This document shows positions 27,136 to 36,769 of a stretch of DNA of 64,000 bases, piece by piece. Position numbers and translations under genes: made by a program. How positions within the stretch are numbered: the stretch's first letter is position 1; each line of letters starts with the position of its first letter. The stretch lies in the NCBI GenBank assembly GCA_937872925.1, contig CALMUT010000086.1, positions 1-64,000 on the forward strand, given 5' to 3'. The notes below the pieces were generated by a model, which was not told where the DNA came from, did not search any database, and worked only from the letters and a program-made list of their open reading frames with translations. Origin of the DNA: an uncultured Myxococcales bacterium. GTDB lineage: Bacteria > Myxococcota_A > Polyangia > Polyangiales > Polyangiaceae.

Positions 27136-27909
27136 TTAGATCTCGAAAATCTTGAGACCGTTCGCTCGCAGCGGCGCCAGCGCGCTGGTGTCCTGCACCG
27201 CGGAATCCTGAATGTAGAGGAACTTCAGGTTCTTGAGACCCTTGAGAGGACTGACATCTTTGACCCGAGTGCGCTGCAAGCTCAAGCGCTCGAGCTTCTC
27301 GAGTTTGGCAAGGGCCGTCACGTCGCTCACAGGGGTATCATCCAGGGCCAGCTCGGTGAGATTCGTGAGGTTCGCCAGCGGACTCACATCGCGCACTTGG
27401 GTGCGTCCAAGGTCGAGGCGATCGAGCTTAGTGAGTTCTGCCAGGGGCTTCAGATCGCTCACCTTGTTGATGGACGCTCGCAGCGTCTCGAGTTTCTTCA
27501 GGTCGGCCAAGAGGGAGAGATCTTCCACATCGCCGGGGCCCAGGAACAGCTCCTTCAAATTCTTGGTGTGAGGGAAGATACAGGGGTCGAGTTGGTGGGT
27601 CTCACTCTGCGAGAGATTGAGCGAGGTGAGCCTGCCAAGGTCCGTCGCGCTGATGTCCCCGTCAGGCTTCTGTAATTTGAGACGCAGGGCAGCCTCGACT
27701 TTTTCGTCATCAAAGCTGAGCGTCTTGCCGCAGTCGTCCTTGGTCTTGAGCTTGCGCGCGGGTTTCTTTTCAACCTTGGGCAGCGGTGCTTCCGTCACGG
27801 CGGGTGCGGGCGCCGCGGAGGTCGCGGGACTGGGTGCAGTTTTCGTCTCCTCCTCGCAACCGAGGGAAACGAGGGGAACCACTAGCAAATACGGAAGTCG
27901 GCGCAGCAT
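27136..27909 (-). CDS. Leucine-rich repeat lipoprotein
   Basis: 257 residues from ATG 27909, with lipobox VSLGC (Cys18), then an Ala/Pro linker and a 60-residue cap (CGKTLSFDDEKVEAALRLKL). Six or seven 22-23-residue repeats of the internalin kind follow: LADLKKLETLRASINKVSDL, LAELTKLDRLDLGRTQVRDV, LANLTNLTELALDDTPVSDV, LAKLEKLERLSLQRTRVKDV and LKGLKNLKFLYIQDSAVQD. Such arrays bind proteins or sugars at the surface. The start is set by the lipobox and the -10-like box; a reading from 28002 adds 31 residues without a signal. The ABC exporter gene ends 53 bp upstream. Confidence 0.87.
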   Translation of the reverse strand: MLRRLPYLLVVPLVSLGCEEETKTAPSPATSAAPAPAVTEAPLPKVEKKPARKLKTKDDCGKTLSFDDEKVEAALRLKLQKPDGDISATDLGRLTSLNLSQSETHQLDPCIFPHTKNLKELFLGPGDVEDLSLLADLKKLETLRASINKVSDLKPLAELTKLDRLDLGRTQVRDVSPLANLTNLTELALDDTPVSDVTALAKLEKLERLSLQRTRVKDVSPLKGLKNLKFLYIQDSAVQDTSALAPLRANGLKIFEI

Positions 27910-27922
27910 GTCCCCAAGGGTA
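27910..27922 (-). promoter_or_regulatory. Leaderless -10 element of the LRR gene
   Basis: Minus-strand TACCCT (27922-27917), 7 nt, then ATG 27909. No ribosome binding site nearby. Confidence 0.42.
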
Positions 27923-27961
27923 CACAGCCGCGACGGCAACATCCACTTCAGCGTGGATGGT

Positions 27962-29653
27962 CTACTCTGCGGCAACGCGCTGCGACTCGTCGGCGCTGGC
28001 ATCGACAGAGCTCAAAGTCACGACACGCTCGCACAACTCGAGGGTCTGCGACCGGTGGGACACGATCAGTACGGCATGGTCCTCGCTCAAGGATCGCAAA
28101 GCGCTGTGCACGAGGCGCTCGCTATCCGAGTCGAGTCCTTCGGTGGGTTCGTCTAGAAGCAGAATGCCGTGCCCACTCGCCACGGCCCTCGCAAGGGAAA
28201 CGAGTCGCCGCTCACCCCCTGACAGCGGACGCCCGCCGGGCCCAACGATCTCCTGACCGAGCGCCGCAAGATGCTGCGCGCCGACCCGCGCAAGCACAGC
28301 GTCGACATCGATTGCCGATTGTTCGCGAAGGGCGAAAACAGCAACGTTGTCTCGAATGGTCCCGGTCACCAGCGGCGCGTCTTGCGGTACCCAGGCAAGC
28401 GGACGCTCCCTAGGACCGACCCCCGCCGCGTGGCAGTCCGTTCCATCCAACAGCAGCTGCCCAACCGACGCCTCAAGCCCAAGAATGCAGCGAAGCAGCG
28501 TGGTCTTCCCGCTGCCCGTTGGGCCCGCGAGTCCCAGGATCTGTCCCTGCTCAACCCGCACGGACACCCGCGGACCACCACGCGCCGCGCCAAACTCCTG
28601 CAACACAAGCGACGTCGGTCGGAACTCGCGCGCTGGCGCAGACCGCGGGGTTGGACTTCGATGGGCAAGCCGATCCAACTCCGCAAGTGCGACGCCGCCG
28701 CGCGCACAGTGGCTGCGGGCGTCCGCGAGATCGCGAAGCGGGCGATAAGCCATGAAAAACACGGCGGCGAACGCGACGACGGTGCCGTCCGTGACAAACG
28801 CGCCACTGTGTCCGACCAGCACGATCAAAAGCACGAGTCCCAGGGCACCCAGCACTTCGTTGCCGCCGGAGAGGCCAGCGCGTAGGGATTCAGCCCGCGC
28901 TTCCATCTTCATCGCTTTCGTTCCGGCCAGTCGCAACATCTGCAGCACGCGTGATCCCGCGCCGTAGCTCCGGAGTAGGTCCAGGTGCGACACCAACTCA
29001 TCGACGCCCGCATGCACCTCCAGCGCGCTTCGCTGCGCGGACTGGTGCGCACGCCGCAGATGACGCCTCGCGTAAGAAAGAGTTGCGGCAAAGACCAGGA
29101 GTGCCGCCATGCCCCCCACTGCGAGGGAGGCTGACACGAAGATCAGGGCTAGAGCTAACGGCACGAGTTGCGCCAGGGCGCGCACCTCGGCGAGCAATCC
29201 GTTTTCAACCGAATTTTCAAATGTCCGCACACAGACAGCGAGGCGCGCCCCGGTGCCTTGGGGGGTGCCCGTGGCTCCGGCGGCGAGCAGGCGCTCGGCG
29301 CTCGCCTCCCGCAAGCCCTGCCCGCTCCCTCGAGCAGCGTAAACCTGCGAATACGCTAAGGAAACACCAGAGACAGCCTTGACGACTGCGGCGCCGAGCC
29401 CCACGAAGAGAATAGTCGTGAGCCACGCGGGTTGCGCGGGCTGCACGAGCGCTTTCCCCAAAAACCCCGCGCAAAGCGCAACTGCGCCGTGTGCGGCACC
29501 GTAGATCACCGCAGACGCCCCAATCGTCAGGCCGACAACGCCCCGATGGGGCAAATATCGCCACAAACGTCGCGCCAAATCCCAGGAGCCACGGATCTCT
29601 GGGAGCCTATCAGCCGTAGATAGGGGATCCGCTTGAATTTTCGACGCTGCCAT
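27962..29653 (-). CDS. ABC exporter half-transporter (membrane and ATPase fused)
   Basis: 563 residues from ATG 29653 (an ATG at 29668 is possible). The membrane part has about six helices in residues 30-300. The nucleotide-binding domain at the C-terminus has Walker A GPTGSGKTTLL, a Q-loop in VPQDAPL, signature LSGGERRLVSLARA, Walker B GILLLDEPT and the switch His in VLIVSHRS. The layout (half-transporter, homodimer likely) resembles CydC/CydD or lipid/peptide exporters. No partner half is adjacent. The last helix of the membrane part lacks motifs that would name the substrate. It diverges from the sigma factor gene. Confidence 0.88.
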   Translation of the reverse strand: MAASKIQADPLSTADRLPEIRGSWDLARRLWRYLPHRGVVGLTIGASAVIYGAAHGAVALCAGFLGKALVQPAQPAWLTTILFVGLGAAVVKAVSGVSLAYSQVYAARGSGQGLREASAERLLAAGATGTPQGTGARLAVCVRTFENSVENGLLAEVRALAQLVPLALALIFVSASLAVGGMAALLVFAATLSYARRHLRRAHQSAQRSALEVHAGVDELVSHLDLLRSYGAGSRVLQMLRLAGTKAMKMEARAESLRAGLSGGNEVLGALGLVLLIVLVGHSGAFVTDGTVVAFAAVFFMAYRPLRDLADARSHCARGGVALAELDRLAHRSPTPRSAPAREFRPTSLVLQEFGAARGGPRVSVRVEQGQILGLAGPTGSGKTTLLRCILGLEASVGQLLLDGTDCHAAGVGPRERPLAWVPQDAPLVTGTIRDNVAVFALREQSAIDVDAVLARVGAQHLAALGQEIVGPGGRPLSGGERRLVSLARAVASGHGILLLDEPTEGLDSDSERLVHSALRSLSEDHAVLIVSHRSQTLELCERVVTLSSVDASADESQRVAAE

Positions 29654-29780
29654 GAACCCGAATGACATCTACGACGAGCGCGTTGTCCCGAAAAGGCTTT
29701 CGGACCCGCGCCCGCCCCAACCCAGCCTGGGCATGAAGCTTGCAGCCAAATTTACCTGGTTCCCCAACCACCCGCCCGCC

Positions 29781-29878
29781 CCCCAGGGGCCACACCCGCC
29801 CGCCGCCCCAGTCACCCCGACGTCAAGGGAATGCATCCCCGCTGACGGCAGGTTGATCCCCCAGGGGTCACACGCCCA
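29781..29878. repeat. Two direct repeats with a CCCCAGGGG core, upstream of the sigma gene
   Basis: Two 20-nt copies at 29781-29800 and 29859-29878 agree at 16 positions (CCCCAGGGG then C or T, then CACAC). They are 78 bp apart, with the second ending 27 bp before the ATG at 29906. The core is itself a palindrome. They could be binding sites for a regulator of the sigma gene. Confidence 0.4.
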
Positions 29879-29905
29879 GTGACCCCCAACTACGGACAAA
29901 GCACC

Positions 29906-31267
29906 ATGTCCCGAAGCCGTACCGCCCAAACAGCCGCCGACGTTGAAGAACACGACGAGCAAACCTCCATCCGTTCGCGCCCGGCGCTCCTGCGTCGCGA
30001 TGGCAGCCCAGAAGCGTCTTTGAACAAAACCGCGGCGAACGAGAACATCAAGCCCCGCGCGACGGAGTCGAGCAATGACACCATGTTGTCGCGCTACTTC
30101 CGCGACATGGCCACCCATCAAGTGATGGGGCCGGACGAGGAGCTGCAAACGGCGCAGGCCGTCGAGCAAGCCGAGGTCGACTTCTGGGTCGCACTGCTGT
30201 CGTATCTTCCGGCCGCGGCCATCCTGCTTGAGCAACTCGACGCGGACATTCTCACCATCTCCAGCGAGGACGACCGCCCACCCGCCAAGCAACGCGATGA
30301 GCTGCGCAAGCTCATGAAGCTCTACAAGAAGCAGCGCTCCAAGCTGCGTGCCGAGCAGCAACGCACTTGGATCGAGCTGTGTGAACAGCTCGCCCGTGAA
30401 GTGCGACTGCCCGACTCGGACCGCATTTGGGTGGCCAACGCTTTCAAGGCGGCCCACACCGCCGTGACGGCGCCGACGGACGGCAGTGAACGTGCGGTCA
30501 TTCCGGAGTCCCCCGCCTACAAACGCTACCTGAGCGAGGTACGCCGCGCGGATCGACGCCAAAGAATGGCAAAAAACCGCTTCGTAAAGGCCAACCTGCG
30601 ACTAGTTGTCAGCATTGCGCGTCGCTACAACCGTGGGCGGCTGCCGCTGATTGACCTGATCCAAGAAGGCAACATTGGTCTGATGAAAGCGGTCGAACGC
30701 TTCGATCACACGCGCGGTTATCGCTTCTCCACCTACGCTTCGTGGTGGATCCGGCATGCCATCAGCCGTGCGCTCGCAGACAAAGGTCGCGCCGTGCGTA
30801 TTCCCGTCCACATGCTGGACACCTACAACCGTGTCTCTCGCGCGACGCAAACCATCATTGCGCGCACGGGACGTGAGCCCACCGTCGAAGAACTCGAAAA
30901 AGAGACCGGCGTCCCGCGCGAAAAGCTGGACAAGGTGAAGGACCTCTACGCAGACACTCCGTTCTCACTCGACCGCCCAGTGGGCGACGAGGACGGTCGC
31001 CGCTTCCTCGACTTCTTGGTCGAAGAGAACAGCCTGTCGCCCTACGATTGCCTTGCGAATCAGAAGTGGGCCGAAGAGGTCCAGCGTCTGCTTGGAACGC
31101 TCACGCCTATCGAGTCCCGTATCATCCGCTGGCGCTTCGGCTTGGACAACGAGGACGAGCTCACGCTGAAGGAGATCGGCGACAAGTACAACCTGTCGCG
31201 GGAACGCATCCGTCAGCTGCAAGAGCAAGCCATCGGCAAGATCCGCAAGCAGATGCGCGACTTCTGA
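29906..31267 (+). CDS. Sigma-70 family RNA polymerase sigma factor (RpoD-like group)
   Basis: 453 residues from ATG 29906; GTG 29879 would add 9. Region 1.2 is [20 protein letters not shown], near residue 60. An unconserved stretch of about 130 residues follows. Then region 2 ([60 protein letters not shown]), region 3 ([31 protein letters not shown]) and region 4 ([35 protein letters not shown]). The regions needed for -10 and -35 recognition are all present. It is shorter than housekeeping RpoD and looks like a group 2 or RpoH/SigB-type factor. No anti-sigma gene lies nearby. Confidence 0.93.
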   Translation: MSRSRTAQTAADVEEHDEQTSIRSRPALLRRDGSPEASLNKTAANENIKPRATESSNDTMLSRYFRDMATHQVMGPDEELQTAQAVEQAEVDFWVALLSYLPAAAILLEQLDADILTISSEDDRPPAKQRDELRKLMKLYKKQRSKLRAEQQRTWIELCEQLAREVRLPDSDRIWVANAFKAAHTAVTAPTDGSERAVIPESPAYKRYLSEVRRADRRQRMAKNRFVKANLRLVVSIARRYNRGRLPLIDLIQEGNIGLMKAVERFDHTRGYRFSTYASWWIRHAISRALADKGRAVRIPVHMLDTYNRVSRATQTIIARTGREPTVEELEKETGVPREKLDKVKDLYADTPFSLDRPVGDEDGRRFLDFLVEENSLSPYDCLANQKWAEEVQRLLGTLTPIESRIIRWRFGLDNEDELTLKEIGDKYNLSRERIRQLQEQAIGKIRKQMRDF

Positions 31268-31631
31268 GTCGCGTCGGCTCATCGCGCAAGCCGGTCATCT
31301 AGAGAGCTCGGACCGGCCGGCCGGAGGCCCCCAGCTGACTGCGACGGTTGGCCCGGCGGCGGCGTGAAATCCAGATCTTGCGGTCACTAGCGCAAGCATT
31401 GCGCAAGTCCGGCTGATCGCAGCGGAACTCCAAACGGCAAAATTGCGGCCCCGGGCGCTCTTCTGTCGCCAAGCGGCCCCCGATCGTGTTACCGGGGGGC
31501 GCCCTGAAACGGGCCTCGAACCGACCTCACGCTTGCGCGAGAGAGGGAGAGTCGATGAGCCGATTTTCAACCAAGAACAGACACCGACGGCAACACCAGG
31601 TCGCCGGGTCGATCAAAACGGGTCCGGAGCG
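31268..31631. other. Intergenic leader region before the act-cox operon
   Basis: About 364 bp with no gene that I can support. It should hold the promoter of the respiratory operon, but no clear -35/-10 pair was found. It contains the repeated GCGCAAG motif (separate entry) and a GC stem, CCCCCG/CGGGGG, at about 31477-31498. Confidence 0.5.
31284..31538. promoter_or_regulatory. Cluster of GCGCAAG motifs upstream of actA
   Basis: GCGCAAG occurs at 31284-31290, 31390-31396 and 31401-31407, and as its complement CTTGCGC at 31532-31538. CTTGCGG at 31377-31383 pairs with the second copy as an inverted repeat (CTTGCG-N8-CGCAAG). A 7-mer this frequent in 250 bp suggests a regulator binding region for the operon. 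Confidence 0.4.
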
Positions 31632-32312
31632 ATGAAGCTGTTCGTATTTCCCCGTTGGGCCAACAAGACGCGCCCGATTTTCGGCGCGGTGTTGGGCATC
31701 GCGCCGCTCTACCTGACCGGCCTGGTCTGGTATGGCTTTTCACCAAAGACGACCGACGTCGGCTACATGCCGAAGCAGCCGATCCCGTACAGCCACGAGC
31801 TGCACGTGGGGCAGCTTGGCCTGGACTGCCGGTACTGCCACAGCACCGTGGACAAGGCGGCGCACTCCGCCGTGCCGTCCTCGGCCACGTGCATGAACTG
31901 CCACTCGCGAGTCAGAACCAAGAGCCCACTCCTCGAGGTGCTGCGTGAGAGCTGCGGGTGGTCCGACGAGAAGCGTGCCTGCAAGGAGGACGGACCGTCC
32001 ATTCAATGGACCAAGGTTCACGACCTGCCGGACTACGTCTACTTCAACCACAGCGCCCACGTGACCCGCGGCGTCGGCTGCGTGAGCTGCCACGGCCGCG
32101 TCGACAAGATGGTCGAGGTTCACCAAGTGGAGCCCCTGAGCATGGGCTGGTGCCTGGACTGCCACCGGGCGCCGGAACAGCACCTGCGCCCACCGAGTGA
32201 GGTCACGAACATGAACTGGGCTCCCGACGGCGACCCCATCGAGTTCGGCAAGAAGTTTCGCGAGCAGAACAACATCAACCCCTCTGAGGATTGCTCCACA
32301 TGTCATCGCTGA
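31632..32312 (+). CDS. actA: Alternative complex III subunit A, pentaheme cytochrome c
   Basis: 226 residues with an N-terminal membrane helix (about 14-36) and five CXXCH heme sites: CRYCH (66-70), CMNCH (87-91), CVSCH (150-154), CLDCH (174-178) and CSTCH (221-225). Five hemes and this size match ActA of Rhodothermus marinus. It carries electrons out of the quinol oxidase toward the terminal oxidase. The start is ATG 31632, next to GGAG at a short distance; longer in-frame sequence lacks features. It is the first gene of a ten-gene-plus operon and overlaps actB by 13 bp. Confidence 0.95.
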   Translation: MKLFVFPRWANKTRPIFGAVLGIAPLYLTGLVWYGFSPKTTDVGYMPKQPIPYSHELHVGQLGLDCRYCHSTVDKAAHSAVPSSATCMNCHSRVRTKSPLLEVLRESCGWSDEKRACKEDGPSIQWTKVHDLPDYVYFNHSAHVTRGVGCVSCHGRVDKMVEVHQVEPLSMGWCLDCHRAPEQHLRPPSEVTNMNWAPDGDPIEFGKKFREQNNINPSEDCSTCHR

Positions 32313-35300
32313 AGAACGGCGACCGCCCGAAAGCCGCCGGCGCGGAGCCGGTACTCCCGACCTACTGGCGTAGTCTTCCGGAGCGCGAAGCTTCGCCGGA
32401 GTTCCTTGAAAAGGCCGCGAGGGAGTTCGCCACCCCACCGGAAAACGAGACGCCCAACTCACCGACCCGCCGCCGCTTCATGCAGATCCTCGGGGCTGGC
32501 TCGGCGCTGGCAACCGCCGCCGGCTGCCGCTGGACCGAAGACAAGATGCTGGCGCCCTCGAAATCCCAAGAGGGACGCATCCCGGGAGAGACCCGCAAAT
32601 TTGCGACCGCCGTGGATATTGCTGGCGTCGCCGTGGGTGTGCTCGCCACTAGCTACGACGGACGCCCCATCAAGCTCGAGGGCAACCCAGCCCAATCATC
32701 GAGCCTGGGCGCGCTCGGCGCCGTGCAACAAGCTCAGGTCCTGGAACTGTATGACCCGGACCGCAGTCGCCATCCGCGACAAGGCACCGAAAAAAAGACT
32801 TGGGATGACTTTGCAACGTTTGCACGCACACACATCGACGAGCTGAAGGCCAAGGACGGAGAGGGGCTCGCGATCCTGGTCGGCGCAAGCTCGTCGCCAA
32901 CCCGCGCGTATCTGAAGACGAAGCTCACAACTCTGCTGCCGAAGGCGCGCTTCGTCGAATGGGAAGCTGCAGACGGGGAAGGCACACGCCGCGGCACACT
33001 GCTCGCATTCGGCGCAGCCCAACAGGTACGCTTTGATCTGGCCGCAGCCGACATCGTGCTCACCCTCGATGCGGACATCGCGCACGAGACGTACCCAAAC
33101 GGCCTCGCCAACGCTCGCGCCGCCATCAAGCGCCGAGATCCGGACGCGGTGATGAACCGCATCTACGCAGTGGAGAGCGGATACACACGCCTGGGCAGCG
33201 TGGCCGACCACCGTCTGGCCTTGCGCGCGGAGCTGATCAAGGCCTTCACCGCTGCTCTGGACGCGCAGGTGAGCGCGGCATTGAGCGCGAGCGGGGCCCA
33301 GGCCAAACCGAGCGCTGCGTTCCTTTCCGACACGAAGACCGCCAAGTTCTTGGAGGTACTCGCCAAGGACCTCGTCGCCGCCAAGGGCCGCTGCGTCATT
33401 GCCGCCGGCGAACACCAGCCGCCGGAGGTGCACGCCTTGGTCGCGCGCCTGAACACGACCCTCGAAAACGTCGGCAAGACGGTGTTCTACACCGAAGACC
33501 CCCGGGGCGAAGCGCCCAGTCGCCTCGCCGATCTGAAGGCGCTCACGGCCGAGCTGAATGGCAACAAGATCAGCAGCCTGATGATCCTGGGCAGCAACCC
33601 GGCCTACACCGCGCCTTCGGATCTGAACTTCGCGGCGGCGATCCCCAAGGCCGCCACGACTGTGCACGTGGGCCTCTATGATGACGAGACGGCAAAGCTG
33701 TGTGGCTGGCACGTCAACGAAGCACACTGGCTCGAGAGCTGGGGCGACTCCACGGCACCAGACGGCACGGTGAGTCTGCAGCAGCCGCTGATCGCGCCAC
33801 TCTTCAATGGCAAGAGCGTGTGTGAAGTGCTCGGAATGCTGTCAGGAGAATCCGCGGCGAGCGGGTTGGATCTCGTCAAGTACACCCACCGAGACGCCCT
33901 CGGGGACCCGCGCAAGCTACGTCGCGCGATCCACGATGGCGTGGTGCCCGGGGCAAAACCCGAAGCGAAGATCCCAGAGCTCAAGGAGCTCGCTCCCGTG
34001 GCGCTGAATGAGCGCGAGAACGGCGCGGCGGACGTGGGCAACGGCCAGTATGAGCTGCGCTTCGTCAACGACGGCAAAGTGCTGGACGGGCGATTTGCCA
34101 ACAGCTCTTGGCTGCAAGAACTCCCCGATTCCTACACCAAGCTGACCTGGGGGAACGCGGCACTGATGGCGCCGAAGACGGCGGAGGCCATCGGTGCAGT
34201 GGACGGCCAAGCCGTCACGCTGAACGTCGCGGGCAAGAGCCTGCCCACCTTCGCAGTCTTGGTGCCTGGCTTGGCCCAGGGCTCGGTACACCTCGCGCTG
34301 GGCTACGGTCGAACGCGCGCCGGTCGCGTCGGTGGCCACGAAGAAAAGGACATCGCCGCTGTCGGCGCCAATGCCTACTCGATACGCACCAGTGAGGCCC
34401 ACGAGTTTGTTGGCGGGCTGCAGGTGGCCGCCGGCGCCGCAAAAAAGCGCCTCGCCACGACTCAAGACACCCACACCATCGACCAGGTCGGACGCGAGGG
34501 CGTGACGGAACGCCTGGGCATGCTGGTTCGTGAAGGCAGCCTCAAAGAGTACAAAGACAAGCCCGACTTCGCGAAACACGCGGTACACCATCCCCCATTG
34601 CTCAATCTGTGGACGGACCCGATCGCTTACGACGGGCACAAGTGGGGCATGGCCATCGACTTGAGCAAATGCATTGGCTGCTCCGCGTGCATCACCGCAT
34701 GCCAAGCGGAGAACAACATCCCGTCCGTCGGCGAAGAGCAAGTCGCCGTTGGCCGCGAACTGCACTGGCTGCGCGTCGACCGTTACTTCAAAGGCAGTGC
34801 AGACGAGCCGGAGGTCGCCTGGCAACCCCTGCCCTGCATGCAGTGCGAAAACGCACCCTGCGAGCAGGTCTGCCCGGTGGGCGCGACCATGCACTCGCAT
34901 GAGGGGCTGAACGACATGGTTTACAACCGTTGCATCGGCACGCGGTACTGCGCCAACAACTGCCCCTACAAGGTCCGGCGCTTCAACTACTTGAACTACA
35001 ACCTGGACATTCAGGGCACGACGCCCTTCCACGGTTTCAAGGACGACGACGCCCGCGTCAAGAGCATGGTGTTCAACCCGGAAGTGTCCCTACGTGCCCG
35101 CGGTGTGATGGAAAAATGCACCTTCTGTGTGCAGCGCATCCAGAACACAAAGATCAAAGCCAAGAACGCCAAGCAAGCGATCCCCGATGGCGCCATTGCG
35201 ACAGCCTGCCAACAGACGTGCCCCACGGGCGCCATCGTTTTCGGTGACTTGAACGACTCGGGCAGCGCAGTCGCCGCCGAGCAACGTTCGCCGCGTTCCT

Positions 35301-35383
35301 ACGGCCTCTTGGAAGAACTGAATAACCGACCGCGCGTCCGCTATCTGGCGCGCGTGAAGAACCCGAACCCGGAGCTGGTGTGA
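32300..35383 (+). CDS. actB: Alternative complex III subunit B, molybdopterin-like and iron-sulfur protein
   Basis: 1027 residues. After the ActB-type opening (YWRSLPEREASPEFLEKAAR) comes a twin-arginine signal, RRRFMQILGAGSAL, with AAGC after it, so it is exported folded and perhaps lipidated. The middle is the molybdopterin-oxidoreductase-like fold, which in ActB holds no cofactor. The C-terminal third is ferredoxin-like with four clusters of Cys: CIGCSACITAC, CMQCENAPCEQVCPVG, CIGTRYCANNCPY and CTFCVQRI with CQQTCPTGAI. ActB known members carry three 4Fe-4S and one 3Fe-4S. It relays electrons from the quinol site in ActC. Confidence 0.96.
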   Translation: MSSLKNGDRPKAAGAEPVLPTYWRSLPEREASPEFLEKAAREFATPPENETPNSPTRRRFMQILGAGSALATAAGCRWTEDKMLAPSKSQEGRIPGETRKFATAVDIAGVAVGVLATSYDGRPIKLEGNPAQSSSLGALGAVQQAQVLELYDPDRSRHPRQGTEKKTWDDFATFARTHIDELKAKDGEGLAILVGASSSPTRAYLKTKLTTLLPKARFVEWEAADGEGTRRGTLLAFGAAQQVRFDLAAADIVLTLDADIAHETYPNGLANARAAIKRRDPDAVMNRIYAVESGYTRLGSVADHRLALRAELIKAFTAALDAQVSAALSASGAQAKPSAAFLSDTKTAKFLEVLAKDLVAAKGRCVIAAGEHQPPEVHALVARLNTTLENVGKTVFYTEDPRGEAPSRLADLKALTAELNGNKISSLMILGSNPAYTAPSDLNFAAAIPKAATTVHVGLYDDETAKLCGWHVNEAHWLESWGDSTAPDGTVSLQQPLIAPLFNGKSVCEVLGMLSGESAASGLDLVKYTHRDALGDPRKLRRAIHDGVVPGAKPEAKIPELKELAPVALNERENGAADVGNGQYELRFVNDGKVLDGRFANSSWLQELPDSYTKLTWGNAALMAPKTAEAIGAVDGQAVTLNVAGKSLPTFAVLVPGLAQGSVHLALGYGRTRAGRVGGHEEKDIAAVGANAYSIRTSEAHEFVGGLQVAAGAAKKRLATTQDTHTIDQVGREGVTERLGMLVREGSLKEYKDKPDFAKHAVHHPPLLNLWTDPIAYDGHKWGMAIDLSKCIGCSACITACQAENNIPSVGEEQVAVGRELHWLRVDRYFKGSADEPEVAWQPLPCMQCENAPCEQVCPVGATMHSHEGLNDMVYNRCIGTRYCANNCPYKVRRFNYLNYNLDIQGTTPFHGFKDDDARVKSMVFNPEVSLRARGVMEKCTFCVQRIQNTKIKAKNAKQAIPDGAIATACQQTCPTGAIVFGDLNDSGSAVAAEQRSPRSYGLLEELNNRPRVRYLARVKNPNPELV

Positions 35384-35386
35384 GCC

Positions 35387-36760
35387 ATGGCTGTCCTTAG
35401 CGACGTCAACCCATTCATCGAGCCACCCAAGGGTGAGAACGAGTTTGCGCGCATCACCCACAACGTGTCGCGCGTTACAGAGACCCCGCGCCCGCCACGC
35501 GCTTGGTACATCGCCTTCGGCATTGCGCTGTCACTCCTTGGTCTGTTCGGAGCCAGCATTGCCTGGCTGTTTTGGACCGGCATCGGCATCTGGGGCAATA
35601 CCAGCCCGACCTTCTGGGGCTTCCCCATCGTCAACTTCGTATTCTGGGTCGGTATTGGTCACGCCGGCACGCTGATCAGCGCCATTCTCTACCTGCTCCG
35701 GCAAACTTGGCGCACGGCGATCAATCGCTTCGCCGAAGCCATGACCATCTTCGCCGTCGTCTGCGCCGCGGTGTTCCCGGGCCTGCATGTGGGCCGGCCC
35801 TGGTTGCCCTACTGGATGTTCCCCATCCCGAACGCCATGAACATGTGGCCGCAGTTTCGCAGTCCGCTGGAGTGGGACGTATTCGCCGTCGGCACCTACG
35901 CGACCGTCAGCGTGCTGTTCTGGTACATGGGCATGATTCCGGATCTCGCGACGTTCCGCGACCGATCGACCTCCACGATCCGCCGCGCCATCTACGGCGC
36001 TTTCGCCATGGGCTGGCGCGGCTCCAGTCGGCAGTGGCATCGCTACGAGCGCGCCTATCTGATCCTGGCCGCCCTCGCCACGCCCCTGGTGCTCAGCGTG
36101 CACAGCGTGGTTTCCTTCGACTTCGCGACGGCGCAGATCCCCGGCTGGCATACCACCATCTTCCCGCCCTACTTCGTCGCAGGCGCCATCTTCGGCGGCT
36201 TCGCCATGGTGGTCACGCTGGCCGTTCCGGCGCGTCAGTTCTTCGGACTCAAGCGCATCATCACGATCCGCCACCTGGAGCTGATGGCGAAGATCATTCT
36301 CGCGACGGGAATGATGGTTGGCTACGCCTACGGCATGGAGTTCTTCATCGCCTGGTACAGCGGTGCCATGTACGAGAACTACGCCTTCGTGAACCGCCTA
36401 TTCGGCAACTACTCCTGGTCCTACTGGACGATGATCGCCTGCAACGTGATTTCACCCCAGGTGTTCTGGTTCAAGAAGATGCGCACGAATGTTTGGGTCA
36501 TCTTCATCGTCGGTGTGATCGTCAACATTGGCATGTGGTTCGAGCGCTTCGTGATCATCGTGACCTCGATGGCGCGGGACTTCCTGCCCTCTTCCTGGGG
36601 TTACTTGGTACCCACGCCCTGGGACTACGCCACCCTCGCGGGCAGCTTCGGGCTGTTCTTCACCTTGTTCCTGCTGTTCTGCCGCTACCTGCCGATGGTC
36701 GCGATGGCAGAGGTCAAAGCCTTCGTGCCTTCGGCGCACGCGGGCGGGGATCATCACTGA
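35387..36760 (+). CDS. actC: Alternative complex III subunit C, NrfD/PsrC-like quinol-binding membrane protein
   Basis: 457 residues with about ten membrane helices. The start [20 protein letters not shown] and the helices with [20 protein letters not shown] and [20 protein letters not shown] are typical of ActC. It binds menaquinol and hands electrons to the Fe-S clusters of ActB. It starts 3 bp after actB and is followed by actDE after 9 bp, so it is tightly coupled. Proton translocation by the complex is thought to involve ActC and ActF. Confidence 0.96.
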   Translation: MAVLSDVNPFIEPPKGENEFARITHNVSRVTETPRPPRAWYIAFGIALSLLGLFGASIAWLFWTGIGIWGNTSPTFWGFPIVNFVFWVGIGHAGTLISAILYLLRQTWRTAINRFAEAMTIFAVVCAAVFPGLHVGRPWLPYWMFPIPNAMNMWPQFRSPLEWDVFAVGTYATVSVLFWYMGMIPDLATFRDRSTSTIRRAIYGAFAMGWRGSSRQWHRYERAYLILAALATPLVLSVHSVVSFDFATAQIPGWHTTIFPPYFVAGAIFGGFAMVVTLAVPARQFFGLKRIITIRHLELMAKIILATGMMVGYAYGMEFFIAWYSGAMYENYAFVNRLFGNYSWSYWTMIACNVISPQVFWFKKMRTNVWVIFIVGVIVNIGMWFERFVIIVTSMARDFLPSSWGYLVPTPWDYATLAGSFGLFFTLFLLFCRYLPMVAMAEVKAFVPSAHAGGDHH

Positions 36761-36769
36761 GGTCGAGCC

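Noticed and set aside
29652-29882. A 76-residue open frame on the plus strand between the ABC exporter and the sigma gene
   Set aside because: It is Pro-rich without a motif or ribosome binding site and overlaps the direct repeats; more likely an untranslated control region.
29669-30562. A 297-residue open frame on the minus strand
   Set aside because: It runs antisense to the conserved sigma factor and shows no recognisable domain.
31505-31530. A tRNA T-arm-like sequence (GGTTCGAGGCC) on the minus strand
   Set aside because: The flanking 5-nt arms do not pair, and no acceptor stem, anticodon arm or CCA is found around it.
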